DNA of 64,000 nt from Pyropia yezoensis (taxonomy: Eukaryota > Rhodophyta > Bangiophyceae > Bangiales > Bangiaceae). Below are positions 22,392 to 32,375 of the stretch, in pieces. Made by a program: the position numbers and the translations under genes. The first letter of the stretch is position 1. Every line of letters starts with the position of its first letter. The notes beneath the pieces were generated by a model. It worked only from the letters and a program-made list of their open reading frames with translations, was not told where the DNA came from and did no database searches. The stretch lies in contig CM020620.1 of the NCBI GenBank assembly GCA_009829735.1, positions 28,862,951 through 28,926,950 on the forward strand, read 5' to 3'.

Positions 22392-22861
22392 TGTGGCAAA
22401 AACCTCTCGCACACGCGACACCCAAGTTGGGGCGGTGTACAGGGGCTGCCTCCCGTGTCGGGGGGAACCGGAAGAAGTGCAAGTCGCACACACTCTATCC
22501 CTGTTGTGGGGCAATCCCCCCACGGACAAACAAGAAGATGGTGTGTGGTCCAACAGTTTCTTGGACGGGACGGGGAAGCAGGGCCAAGCCCCGCTGTCCC
22601 TCCCCTTATCCCCCCAGGGTCCTCTCAGAATCTCGCCACTCAGAGTCTCCCACCCCAGCACCTGCCCACCGGGCCACACGAAAATTCAAGACGATAAATG
22701 CAGAAAACCCTCAAATCCAAGTTGGATTTACTACTAAGCTAACTATCCCAAACTTAGGGAATACGGACCCAAATGCAGGGGGAGGAACGGGTCAGGCTAG
22801 TGGCCTGCCGCCCCTTGCATGGCACGAGCTGCCTTCCTACCTGGGGGTCAATACTGCCACA
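22392..22861 (-). repeat. 5' LTR of gypsy copy A
   Basis: 470 bp bounded by tgtggca and tgccaca and followed outward by TSD ggatg. Immediately inside it (plus coordinates 22391 downward) the minus strand reads ttTGGTGGAGCAGCAGGGG, a probable tRNA primer-binding site that begins TGG. Confidence 0.9.
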
Positions 22862-22934
22862 GGATGCTTGTCCATGGGAGGTAGATAACCTGGGTAAAGG
22901 TATCCAGGACCCAGGAGCTTGCCCCTATACGCCA

Positions 22935-24146
22935 TCAGCCCTCCAACCGGCGGCGTTCATGCACCGAAGGCGGGCCCCCGGCGTCTAGGTCCGCCTGGGG
23001 GCTTGCGCTTGTCGGCGCCAGGGTGCCCTCCCCCGACGCCGTGGCCGGAAAATCCAGCGTAGGCGTCTGCAGCCGCGGCGTCACCGCCGCCGCCGCCGCC
23101 ACGAGGGCCGTGCTTGCGCCCCCCGCTTGACCTCCGCCACCGCCTCCGCCACCGCCGCCGCCCCAATCGCGGCCGCCACCTCCGCCGCCGCCGCCCGCCT
23201 TATCGGCCTTCGGCTTGGGCTTCGGCTTGGGTTTTGGCTTTGGCTTGGCGGCCGCGCCTGTTTCGCTGCCCCCGGCTTGGTAGCCGGCGACCTTTGCCGC
23301 ATTCTTGAGGCGGTAGGCATCCCGCTGGGCGCGTAACTTGCGCGTGGCCGTGCCGCGGTGCTCGTTGGTGGGGAGGAGGTCTGCTCGCTCGTACTTCCTC
23401 GCCAGCAATTGGTCCGTCTGCTTCGTATCGAGGTAGTAAAACCTCTTGACGGCCATGCGGTGGATGCGCCGCAGGTAGATGACGTACCGGCCGAGGCGCT
23501 CCTCGAGCTCGGCCGCCGTTTGGCCGGTGTGCTCGTGGTAGGCGTCGGTGGCGGAGTTGATGGCCTCTTGAAGCCAGTGACACACCTGGTAGAGAGAGAT
23601 TGCCTCTATCCTGTCGCGCACGCTGTAGGTAAACGCGGTCCGGAACTACACCTCGTTCGGCTCGAAGGGGACGGGCAGCCCGCCGGGGCGGGCAGCTCGA
23701 CGGGGAAGCTCAAAATTCTGGAGGTAGACGCCCGTCTTGCCGACCGTGATGTCGTCGATGTTGCCAAAGGCCGAGTGGACGATGTCTGGCTTGTTTCGGA
23801 TCGAGGAAGAGGGCGGCGAGGGGCGGCGACCCCCACCGCGCCCGGCGCCGGAAGAAAGAGGGAAAGAGACCGACCCACCCCCGTCGCCGCCACCACCGCC
23901 ATCGACGTTCCCGCGTCCTGCTGTGCCGCCGGCGGACTGGCGCGGGACGCCGCTGCCAGATCCGCCGCTGGCGAGGGCGAGAGCGGGACGTTTGCCCTTC
24001 GCAGACGCTTTGACCGCCTCGTTGTCTGCATCGACCACCGCCTGTAGGGCGGCGTTGGCCGCTTTCGCGGCCGCCAACCGGGCCTGCAGGTCCTTGATGG
24101 CCTCGGCCTGAGCGGACGCAGTAGCCGCGCCGTCGTCGGAGCCCAT
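22935..24146 (-). CDS. DIRS gag-like protein, one in-frame TAG
   Basis: The start is the ATG at 24146 (MGSDDGAATASAQ) and the stop is TGA at 22935, giving 403 residues including one TAG at 23646-23648. The first half has a heptad-like segment (IKDLQARLAAAKAANAALQAVV) and a Gly-rich linker. After the TAG the frame continues with FRTAFTYSVRDRIEAISLYQVCHWLQEAIN and TAAELEERLGRYVIYLRRIHRMAV. It then passes through a KPKP repeat (basic, about residues 310-325) and a Gly/Ala-rich tail. The position upstream of RT and the composition fit a DIRS gag. There is no frameshift. Confidence 0.65.
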
Positions 24147-24231
24147 CACCGAGGAAGACCCCGGTGAGAGAATGCGTCGAGACAACAGGCGCACGGCCTG
24201 GGTCAGCCCCTACTCGCGCGGCGGGCGTGCT

Positions 24232-24559
24232 GGCGCGCGAGAAGGGGCGCACGTGCCGGGCCAGCCGGCGGGCCGCGCCGCACAGCTCCGCGGGCCAAAC
24301 AAAGCCGCGCCCCCGCCCCGTGCGCCGGGCACCGCAGAGCCACCCCCTGCAACACGAGCTGGGCGCGTGGCCCGCTCGGTGTGGCCCGCCAGTCGTCGCC
24401 AGGTGCAGGCGATAGGCAGGCCCCGGGCGACGACAGGCAGGCGCAGCACCACCCAGGAACGCCGCCAGCCGCAGGCGGCCAGGCGGTCAGCTGTGTCGGG
24501 CGGCGAGGGGAGGGGGCAACAAGTAAAGCAGTTACTAGCATGTTGTAGGCAAAATTAAG
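24232..24559 (-). repeat. DIRS split direct repeat A1 (5' end of element)
   Basis: 328 bp directly repeated at A2 (10300-10627). The outer end at 24559 marks the 5' boundary of the DIRS element. Beyond it the sequence (24560 onward) has no counterpart at the other end. Confidence 0.85.
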
Positions 24560-25108
24560 GAGAGGCGTCCTCAGCCTGACCCAACGTTCCGCATCAAACA
24601 TGGCCTCGTAATTCCCAGCGTACATTATTGAACTGGCACAGCAGGACAGCTAAGTATTCGGCTGTTGTCTGACGCACATGGCACAACGCGCGGCGGCCAC
24701 CCGCATCCCATCTGCCACTCACAGTTCGCGGTACTCACCCTCGTTCTTTCGTAACGCTTCCCATGCGCTTCACCTCCGACCACCATCCCGAGTCGGCTAC
24801 CACGGTTTTCACATCCGCCGTTCCACTTTGTCCTGATTATCAGCCTATCGCTTCGGCGGGGATCGCGGCCGAGCATGGCACTCGGCCGGGCGCGAGGCGG
24901 GGGGGGGGACTCATCGCGCGCGCCGACGCGACCGTCGGCGGGACACCTGCAGCACGCGCCAGTACCCCCCCCCGCGCCGGTGCCCCCCCAGAGAGCACCC
25001 GTGACGATCGCTTGTGCTGTCGACGCGGCAGCAGCAGCGACGATGTGGAGGCCATTGAGGAGACGGTGAATTTGGTTCTGAGTGGAGTTGAGGAGGGAGA
25101 GTGAGCCC
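24560..25108. other. Interval between DIRS 5' end and transposase fragment
   Basis: No gene is supported. A short minus-strand reading at 24560-24625 (YAGNYEAMFDAERW) looks coding-like but is cut by the DIRS end. It may be the remains of whatever the DIRS element inserted into. Confidence 0.35.
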
Positions 25109-25573
25109 ATGGATGGTCACTGCATCGTCGCAGATGAGGCCTACGCCGCGAGTGAAGTTCTGGCGGTTCCGTGGCCGGGCTGTGCTCGTGGGGACCGTTG
25201 GAAGAACAGCTACAACTTCTATCACTCGTCCAGCCGCATCCATATCGAGCAGGCTTTTGGGATGCTTTCTTGGCGCTGGGGAGATTTTTGGGGACCTCTT
25301 CGTGTTCCTTTTCCTAAGCGTCCCGGTCTGGTTCGTGCTTGTTCTCGTTTGCACAATTTCTGCCGCGGGCATGCGAGTGCGAGAGATTGTTCTGTTTCTC
25401 CGTATGGGACCTATCGCGTTGCGGGTGATGTGTCACTTGCGCCCAACGATTCGGTTTGCGCTGATCAGCGTGGGCGGCGCCGTGACAGAGAGCGATCTCA
25501 TACTCGGTCGACTATGACCAACGGAGTCGAGAGCTTGGGGCTCCTCAGACCGGGAGTATCTCCCATGTTCTAG
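25109..25573 (+). pseudogene. Truncated DDE_Tnp_4 (Harbinger-type) transposase, C-terminal part
   Basis: The reading MDGHCIVADEAYAASEVL contains the second catalytic Asp (VADEAY). YNFYHSSSRIHIEQAFGML contains the Glu region, and RACSRLHNFC the conserved tail. The N-terminal half with the first catalytic Asp is absent, and a TGA lies upstream in frame. It is a different lineage from the transposase at 3564-4700. The frame first stops at TAG 25571. This is a fragment lying between the DIRS element and gypsy copy B, not an active gene. Confidence 0.7.
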
Positions 25574-25750
25574 GTCAGCGATGGTCTGTCGTAGCGACTT
25601 TATCTTCCACTCACTGTCTGGCACACTGCTGTGTGCTACTGTGTCCGAGGATGACCGTGACTGTCGGAGTACTTCATGAACGGTTCAGCAAAAGAGTGCT
25701 ACAGCAACAGTGCATACCATCTGGAGCCGCGTCCCACTCCAGCAACGGCT

Positions 25751-26220
25751 TGTGGCAGCATTGACCCCCAGGTAGGGGGGCAACTCGTGCCATACAAGGG
25801 GCGGCAGGCCACTAGCCTGACCCGTTCCTCCCCCTGCATTTGGGTCCGTATTCCCTAAGTTTGGGATAGTTAGCTTAGTAGTAAATCCAACTTGGATTTG
25901 AGGGTTTTCTGCATTTATCGTCTTGAATTTTCGTGTGGCCCGGTGGGCAGGTGCTGGGGTGGGAGACTCTGAGTGGCGAGATTCTGAGAGGACCCTGGGG
26001 GGATAAGGGGAGGGACAGCGGGGCTTGGCCCTGCTTCCCCGTCCCGTCCAAGAAACTGTTGGACCACACACCATCTTCTTGTTTGTCCGTGGGGGGATTG
26101 CCCCACAACAGGGATAGAGTGTGTGCGACTTGCACTTCTTCCGGTTCCCCCCGACACGGGAGGCAGCCCCTGTACACCGCCCCAACTTGGGTGTCGCGTG
26201 TGCGAGAGGTTTTTGCCACA
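25751..26220 (+). repeat. 5' LTR of gypsy copy B
   Basis: 470 bp from tgtggcag to tttgccaca. It is followed by a probable primer-binding site beginning TGGTGGAGCAGC at 26223. Confidence 0.9.
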
Positions 26221-26716
26221 TTTGGTGGAGCAGCAGGGGACAGAGGTAAACTTTACCTCCGGGTGCACCCGGGTGTAGGGGGCCCTCTGTCTCAGAGGAA
26301 CGGTGGAATTGGACCGTGTCATACGGATCGTTAGCCAACATGGCCGGTTCGGACCCCCCGTCGTCCGGGGAGTACACGGGTGACGCACGTACTTCAGTGC
26401 CTTCGAATACTGGTGAGGCACAGGTGGGTTTACCTGGGGTCGCAGAGGGACTAGAGGTCCCTCAAGCCAGCAGGACTGGAAGTGCGGGCGGGCAAAAGGC
26501 CACCCCGACTTAGTCGGGAGTTCACTCGGGTTACACTCCTGATGTGGGTGGGCCGAAGTCTGGCCACCGTGTGGTACACTCAACGGGAACGTCCCAAGGT
26601 GAGAGGACTGTCCCCGCGGGTTCACTCGGGTTGGAGCCAACTTTGGCTTGGAGCCGTCGCCAACTAGGCTTTCGGAGGACGGCGGACCTCCGTTGGTCGG
26701 CGATGGGCTCGCGCCC

Positions 26717-28420
26717 ATGCCCCCGGTTGAGACCCCTGAGGATCGTGGTTACTCCTCAGGTGGACTCCCGGAGGCGGACCGTGACTCAACTGGAGTCGAC
26801 AATCCACTCCTCGCGGAAACTGTCCGTCGGGAGGCGACCAATGTGTTACGGCAGACTTTGCCGGACCTGGTGGTCACGATGACGAATACTACTCTGAAGC
26901 AGATTGTGGCGAGTTTGCCAGATGGCCTTAATGTCTAGACCGGATTGGGGCTTTCGAGCCCGCAGGCGCAGGGGGAATCCCTCCTGACGCCTATCTCGGG
27001 TCGCCCCGAACAGGGGGCGACCCCTGTGACTCCCAACGAGGGAGCCACACCATTCTCGGTGGGGCGTACACCCTACACAGGGGAGTTCCCCTCGGAAACG
27101 CCGGCGGCTACACCAAGCTCGCCGCGACAGACGACAGGCACTGCGGGTCACCTTACCCCAGTGCCACAGCGGCTGTTCCCTCAACGTGAGGTGCCGCCCA
27201 AGATCCAGGTAGCCAACCCGGTTTACCAGAGGATCTTTGACTGTGAGACCTACGCCCTCCACAACAAGTCGGTGGCGTATAGTCCTGTCCAGGCCCGAGC
27301 CATGGGTCGTGCCAAGAAGAATGCACTTCACTCTTTTGGGCACAAAGCGGAGTGGGATGGAACTCCCCCCCTCCGTGTCTTTGAGTTTCTACGTCGTTTC
27401 ACAAAAGCCTGTGACGACAATGCCATAAGTGAAGGCATGTCTTTCTATATGCTACAGGAAGTTACGAAGGGCGACCTCCGGACAGAACTTATGTCCGTCA
27501 TGCCCAGTTCTTCAAGTGGAAGCGCTGGTGAGGTGACGTCCTATTTGGAGCTCGTCAACTGGTTGTCGAGAGCCATGGTTGATGAAGCAGCGTTGGCTTC
27601 TCAAGTCGAGGATTTTACGCGAGCCCACCAGGAAGAGGCTGAGGACGAGTTGTCCTTTGCGGAGCGAGTTCGTAAGCTCAACAATCTTTGTGGGTTCCTT
27701 CATCCACAAGCTGTGGTGAAGAGTCGGTTCGTGGAGGGACTCCATTGGTCAGTCCGTATGGAGACCCGGGAGCATAACACTGCCCGGGCGACCCTGGCCG
27801 AGTTGGCTAGGTTCGCCTACCGCAGAGGTGAGGCCTACCGCAAGTTGCGGGAGGAACAACGCCAGGAGCGTCAGGCCGAGCTGGCCAAGGAACGCGAGGA
27901 GGCGCGCCAGGCCAGAGAGCTCAGAGAGGCACGCCGAATCCGCAAGGAAAGAGTAGTAGCTGCCGCGGGAACTTCCTAGGGTACCTCTTCGTCTTCCCTA
28001 GTCGGGAAGACCCCTCCGGGAACTGACAATCGGTGTTGGAACTGCAACTCCGATGGACACTGGGCATATGATTGCCCCAAGTTGAGTAAACGCATTCAAC
28101 AACTTGTTAAGAGTGCGAGTAGGAAGTCGGCTACGAACGAAGTACGTTCACGCCGCGAGGGTGGACCTCGACCGGTAGTGGCGGTCGCCACACCCTCGGC
28201 CGAGGGGGCGGACACGTCGTCCTCGGACTCGTCGTCTTCCCCTTCGCCCTCAGATTCGGACGCCAAGTCGGCGGGAAACGAATGTCCGTTGGAGCTGGCC
28301 GTCCTAAGCTCACAACGGCAGCCTCGGCCAAGTGGGTCAAGAGGACGAACCAACCCTGCAGGATACTGCGGCGACCTAAGGGAGTCCGCCCACCTCGGGT
28401 AGGACTCCCCAAGAACGTAA
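26717..28420 (+). CDS. Gypsy copy B gag, three in-frame TAGs
   Basis: The frame from ATG 26717 to TAA 28418-28420 is interrupted by TAG at 26936-26938, 27977-27979 and 28400-28402, the same three sites as in copy A. The capsid-like segment is between the first two TAGs. The CCHC zinc knuckle CWNCNSDGHWAYDC is between the second and third, in the same frame. The end of gag overlaps the pol frame (ATG 28282) by about 140 bp in another phase. An upstream ORF begins at ATG 26340 and reaches TAG 26511. Confidence 0.7.
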
Positions 28421-31400
28421 ACCCACGTCGGGTTATCGCGGTGCTGACGGGTGAGAACTTCCAGGTGGCTGGACGGGTGCAACTAGCCCCCGGCCGTGCC
28501 TGTCGTGCCCGTATCGTACATGATACCGGGTCAGGGGCCTCCTTGATACGCAAGTCGCTATTTCCAAAGGAGATGATGCTCCAACGCTGGAAGTCTAAAG
28601 CTGACAATCTGATCGATATCAATGGTGGGGTACTTCCCATCGTTGGTGCCGTGACCCTACCAACTAGGTTGGGAACCCATGAGGTCGACGTGACCTATGG
28701 AGTAGTCGAGAATATATCGGTACCCCTGCTTCTGGGTACCCCTTATGTTGTAACACAAGTGCCTTTGATTTGTGGCCCTGAGTATTGGGTCAAGTTGATG
28801 AATGGGGAGACCATCCCCATCCTTGGTAAGGAAAAGTCTGTGGCTCCTGTGACGGTCTCACAGTCGAAGCCTGTTTGCCCTGTGAGAGAAGGGTTTACTG
28901 CTACCCTGCGCTTAGCCCGTAAAGTCACGTTGCCCTCCAACTCGGTGGCGCACGTTGACGTTGTAACTGATTGTACGGGGAACGGGTTGGTGCACCCTCA
29001 CCCCCGTCTTGCTCGCAAGCACCAAGTGCATGTTGCCCTTGGCACGAGGGACTCCAAAGCCGGGGTCCCGTGGAAGATCCAGGTTATGAACCTGAGCTCG
29101 TCGCCCAAGTACTTCAAGTCGGGAGCCAAGTTCGGCTATATCGACCAACATGAGGGACCAGTAGTAGCGGTTACCCTCAATGCGGGCGCGAGTAGCGACC
29201 CGAAGTCAGGAAAGGAGAAGCACCAAGCCAAGTCGGCCGCCTCTCCTCGGCCCCATTTGAACATGGAGAGTGTTCCACCCAGGTTGAGGGTTCAAGTTGA
29301 ACGCCTCTTGGACCAATATCACAAGTTGTGGGATGCTCAATTGGGACTCATGAGAGCCACCCAACACCAAATAGAGTTGAAACCCAGTGCACCCCCTACA
29401 CGCCAACAACCGTATAAGGGAGGGCCCCGTTCAAGGGCCCTCGTTAAGGAGCAAGTCGCTCGCATGGAGGCCCTCGATGTGATTGAGGCCAGTAACGCCG
29501 AGTGGGCGAGCCCGGTGGTGATTGTCCCCAAAGTTGATGGGACCCCACGGTTCTGTATCGACTACCGTAAGCTCAACGAGAGCACGGTGAAGGACAGTTA
29601 TCCCCTACCTAGGATGGACGACTGTCTGGACTCTCTGGGGGAGGCAAACGTGTTCTCTACCCTAGACTGTAACGCGGGGTACTGGCAAATTCCCATTGCC
29701 CTGGAAGACGGGCATAAAACTACCTTTACCTGTCACTGTGGTACCTACCAGTGCAAGCGACTACCGTTTGGACTGTGCAACGCGCCGGCAACTTCCAGCG
29801 CGCTATGGACATGATTCTGGCCAGAGTACGGTGGCAGATCTGTCTCGTGTACCTAGACGATATCACTGTGTTCTCCCGAAGTCCGGCGGAACACATTGGC
29901 CATCTTGGCCAGGTGTTCAAGCTACTTGGTGACGCCGGTGTGTCACTGAAGGCGAGTAAGTGCCACCCCTTCACTCAAGAGGTGGAGTACTTGGGACATG
30001 TTGTCCGTCCGGGGCGCCTCAGTGTCAACGAGAAGAACTTGAGGGCCATTCGTAAGGCTCAGTACCCACGGACCCAGACCCAGATGAGGAGCTTCCTCGG
30101 GATGTGTAACGAGTACCGACGTTTCACCAAGGGCTTCGCCAAGGTGGCGAAGCCGTTGAATGAGCTAGTTGGCTCAACACTACCGAAGAACCTGCCTCCC
30201 CCAAGTCGGGTGGAGCAGGAATCCCTTGAGACTCTTCGGAACCTTCTGCTGAAGCCCCCTATCTTGGCTATTCCCAGGTTGGGAGGCCACTACATCCTGG
30301 ATGTGGACGCTAGCTACGACCAACTTGGTTGTGTGTTGCTTCAGCAGCAGCCGGACAAGGAGTACTTGCCGGTGGGATACTTCAGGAAGGGGCTGAACTC
30401 GGCTGAGAAGAACTACGGAGTCACCGAGTTGGAAGGACTCGCAGTGGTGTGGGCGGTGACGTCACTTCGTCACTACCTAGAGGGTGAGAAGTTCCTCATC
30501 CGCTGTGACCACCGCGCGTTGCAGTTCATCTTCAAGACGGATTGTACGAACACTCGTCTCAACCGGTGGAGGGTGCGACTGGCACCCTTCAACTTTGATA
30601 TTGAGTACCGACCTGGCAGGCAACATGCCCTTGCCGACGGCCTTTCTCGCGTACCTACCGAGGGGCTGGACACTAACTCGGTCGATGAGGACATCCCCAT
30701 CGTGGGGGTAGTCACGCGCTCGGGTCAGGCATTGGACCCCGAGGCGCTAGGGAACAAGAAGTACTTGCCCCTGTCCCTGGACGAGGTGGTGAAGGCCCAG
30801 GCCGAGGACCCCCTCTGCAAGTCGCAGAGGGATACGCTGGATACGGTGGCGGAGACGCGGTTCTTTATCGGAGACGATGACCTCCTCTTGAGGAGGGGGG
30901 TATTCCAGGGGACCGAACAACTTGTCGTCCCCGCATCCCTCAAGGACAGTATTCTTGAGAGGGAGCATAACGCTCCCACAGGTGGACACCTGGGGCCTAG
31001 TAAACTGTACCAGACCCTGAGGACCAGGTACTACTGGCCGTCCATGGTGGTGGACATCTATAGTTGGGTGGCTGCCTGCACAAGTTGTGCGCAGAACCGT
31101 CTGATGGAACGGCGGCCTACTACGGCTATGTTACTGTTCCCGGCCAAGGAGCCCTTTGCCGCGTTGGCAATGGACATCCTTGGGCCACTGCCAGTGACCG
31201 AGGAGGGCAACCAGTACCTCCTGGTCATCTGCGATCGCTTCATGAAACTTACGCGAGCGATCCCTCTGGCAGAGATCACGGCCATGTCGGTCGTTTCAGC
31301 CTTCCTAGATCGCTGGGTTGCCGCGTATGGCATCCCGGACAGTACACTATCGGACGATGGACCGCAATTTGCGTCCGTACTGTTTCAGGGAGTGCTGGAT

Positions 31401-32264
31401 ATGTTGGGGGTCAAGGCAAACTATGCCACCCCCTACCTCCCACAAACTAATGAGCAGGTGGAGCGCTTCAACGAAACTATTTTTCGGCAGCTGCGCCACT
31501 ATGTGAGTGAGCACGTGAAAACGTGGGACCAATACATTTCTATGCTTACGACTGCCTACAATTCGCAGGTTCACTCATCTACCCGGGAAGTACCCCTCGC
31601 TTTTGTGACCCCCCGTCGCGTGCGGTCTATTGCCGTGCGGCGGCCGCTCCCAACTAGGGAGGATGGTGGCAGTACGCCTACTCGTACTGAGAGTAAGGCG
31701 GAGTTCGCTGCTAGGCTTGAAAAAATCATCCCTAAAGTCAGGGCTGAGATGGACAAAGCGCAAAAGCGCTACAAGCGTACCTTTGACAAAAAGGTGCGCA
31801 ACGCTAAGCATGTCCCCGAGCAGGGTGACTGGGTACTGGTTCACTCACACACCCCAACTGGGGGTAAGTTGGTGTTCCAGACGAAGGGGCCATACAAGGT
31901 CCTTCGTACGGATGGGCGGCGCTTTACCATCGAAAGTGACGATGGGGTCCGCACAGTAAACGGACAGGATGTGGTCAAAGTTGCACCACCGCCTGCAGGC
32001 GACCCAGCTTGGGCGCGTGCGCTGGAAGCGTGTCGCCTGCCCTCGCTGCCTGCGGCCAAACATGGCCCGCAGGAGTACGTGTTCGATAAGTTCATCGACC
32101 ACGGATGGGATGAGGACCCTAACCGCCTCACGTTGAGGGTGCGTTGGTTCGGCTATAAGGCCAAGGATGATACGTGGGAATATGTGGAGGACCTTCCCGC
32201 TGAGAAGGTCCGGGCATACTGTGCCCGGAATGAGATAGACCCTAACAGCCCCCCCTCAACGTGA
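28282..32264 (+). pseudogene. Gypsy copy B pol, same RT frameshift as copy A
   Basis: Frames 28282-29814 and 29751-32264 carry, in order, protease (DTGSGASL), RT, RNase H, integrase and a chromodomain-like tail. The break lies at about 29790, right after LPFGLCNAPA, where the frame must shift to reach FQRAMDMIL and YLDDI. Only a handful of residues differ from copy A. It ends TGA. Because RT is split in both copies, neither copy is likely to make functional RT unless frameshifting occurs there. Confidence 0.9.
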
Positions 32265-32375
32265 GGGAAGGCCGGGTAACAGTGCCAAGAGAGTGCTTCA
32301 AGTCGAAGTGGTACGCAGAGTGGCTTTTAACTACAGCCCTAACCCTCACACTCTCACAACAAAGGCAGCTGCCAA

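Larger units (their letters stand above)
13485..22861 (-). mobile_element. Ty3/gypsy LTR retrotransposon, copy A
   Basis: A 9,377-bp element is inserted in the DIRS element with a perfect 5-bp TSD, ggatg, at 13480-13484 and 22862-22866. The outer ends are tgtggca and tgccaca. On the minus strand: 5' LTR 22861-22392, PBS, gag, pro-RT-RNase H-integrase-chromodomain, an antisense ORF, a polypurine tract at 13967-13955, and 3' LTR 13954-13485. The order RT-RH-INT plus a chromodomain-like C-terminus places it in Ty3/gypsy (chromovirus-like). RT is broken by a one-base frameshift shared with copy B. Confidence 0.95.
10047..24559 (-). mobile_element. DIRS-superfamily (PAT-type) tyrosine-recombinase retrotransposon, nested by gypsy copy A
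   Basis: On the minus strand the order is A1 repeat (24559-24232), gag (24146-22935), RT/RNase H (interrupted by the gypsy element, resuming 13484-11663), tyrosine recombinase (to 10623), B1 (10663-10630), A2 (10627-10300) and B2 (10080-10047). This A1...B1-A2...B2 order is the split-direct-repeat structure of PAT/Ngaro-like members, which integrate with a tyrosine recombinase instead of an integrase. Removing the gypsy element and one TSD copy gives an element of about 5.1 kb, and the minus-strand reading frame then continues across the insertion point. Flanking TSDs are not expected for this group. Confidence 0.85.

Noticed and set aside
24560-25750. Intact second Harbinger element
   Set aside because: Only the C-terminal transposase half is present and no terminal repeats were found.
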